This document shows, in pieces, positions 45,901 to 46,911 of a stretch of 46,911 nucleotides of DNA. Each line of letters starts with the position of its first letter. The first letter of the stretch is position 1. Under the pieces are notes generated by a model. It was not told the origin of the DNA. It made no database searches and worked only from the letters and a program-made list of their open reading frames with translations. The position numbers and the translations under genes are program-made. The stretch is from Lysinibacillus halotolerans (lineage in GTDB: Bacteria > Bacillota > Bacilli > Bacillales_A > Planococcaceae), in contig NZ_RHLQ01000028.1 in NCBI RefSeq assembly GCF_003711845.1, forward strand, positions 1 to 46,911, read 5' to 3'.

Positions 45901-46911
45901 ACCTTCATTTTTTATGGATTATGATTGCATCATTATGGAGAAAGATCGATTCATTATTTTTCTCATCTAAAATAGTTAGTTTAGTAGAAAAATTAATTTA
46001 TCAATTATTCTCCGTTTTATTTCCTAGGGAATAAAATGAAGTAATGGATTATATGAGTTTCATCCAAACAATTCCACAAAACTACTTCTATCTAAAATTT
46101 TGTAGACATAATTTTTAAATATTTCGAATATATTATTTTTCTGCAGAATAAATCCATTACCATTAACCCTATTTCTACCATTATTACCAAAATATCTTTA
46201 CACTAATCACTTTTTACAAATTGAGTAGGAGGGAGTGATTAACTCCCGACCTCTCACACCACCGTACGTACGGTTCCGTATACGGCGGTTCAATTAAGAT
46301 GAATAACGCAAAGTTTCGTAACGAACTTTCAGACTTTTCAGCCCTTGGCTTTCCCAATAGGAATTGCCGGGGGTTCTGTGTAATATGGGGCTTTTAGAAA
46401 TGCGCCAGTACCCTTTTCGGGTGTTTCCCCACTCGTATGCTTTTCCATAAGGAACTTTCAACCGAGTAAGATTTCTGACTCTTGTTTGAGGTTTCTTCCA
46501 ATTCTTCCATAGACACATCCTTAATCTTCTTTTAATCCAGCTATCTAGTGATTTGAATATGGAATTCGTATCTGCTAATGCAAAATAACCACACCACCCC
46601 ATTAGAAATTGGTTTAACTTCTCGATTCTGTATTCCATGGAGTATGGCATCTTTCTTGAGGTAATTTCTCGTATTTTCTTCTTCATTCGAACTAAGCTTG
46701 TTTTCGCAAGACGAACCTTTGGTTCTTTATGATTCGTGAAACTAAAACCTAAGAACTTCCGGTTCCAAGGACGGTCTACTGCTGATTTCTTTTCGTTTAT
46801 TTTTAAACGAAGTTTTCCTTCGATAAATCTTTGTACACTCGTCATTACTCTTAATCCCGCACGTTCTGTTTTCACATAAATATTACAATCATCTGCGTAT
46901 CGAACGAATTT

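Overview
The window looks like a low-GC Bacillota chromosome (Bacillales; I would guess a Planococcaceae member such as Lysinibacillus, Ureibacillus or Solibacillus) carrying an integrated prophage at the left. The basis is strong similarity to Bacillus subtilis Suf, GltB/GltD/GltC, MetNPQ, Yus and Fad proteins, a yus-fad gene order close to that of B. subtilis, SAM-I (S-box) control of metNPQ, and a near-consensus FadR operator. The genus is inference.

Positions 1 to about 18.8 kb are one end of a temperate siphophage-like prophage. On the minus strand, from early to late, lie a Cro-like repressor, a DUF771-like protein, a second Xre protein, small proteins, an ORF6N antirepressor, a replisome-organiser gene carrying iteron-like repeats, more small proteins, a sigma-region-4 late regulator overlapping a small tyrosine recombinase, an ApeA-like HEPN defence gene, and then the HNH / TerS / TerL / portal / ClpP-type protease / HK97-type capsid packaging and head genes. 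The capsid gene runs off the left edge; tail and lysis genes and the other attachment site are outside. On the plus strand lie a CI-like repressor, a four-gene AT-rich cassette (a 61-aa protein, a nuclease-like effector, a small middle protein and a Rad50/SMC-like ATPase) resembling the Lamassu / ABC-three-component defence family, an ImmA/IrrE protease and the integrase. The defence cassette sits between the repressor and its likely protease partner. The prophage abuts the 3' end of sufB.

From 18.9 to 30.5 kb, all on the minus strand, are the iron-sulfur assembly operon sufC-sufD-sufS-sufU-sufB and then gltB-gltD (glutamate synthase), with the LysR activator gltC divergent from gltB. From 31.5 to 41.9 kb come metN-metP-metQ under a SAM-I riboswitch, a YusE-like thioredoxin, a YusF-like Toprim protein, gcvH, an Spx/ArsC-like YusI, and fadN-fadA-fadE (beta-oxidation) headed by a FadR box.

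From 42.1 to 46.9 kb are a YdbP-like thioredoxin, a decayed 4-oxalocrotonate tautomerase gene, a YfnB/YjjG-like HAD phosphatase, a C39-like peptidase, a YpcP-like 5'-3' exonuclease, a GNAT/FemAB-like protein and the 3' end of a group II intron whose reverse transcriptase runs off the right edge. I saw no rRNA, tRNA or CRISPR array.
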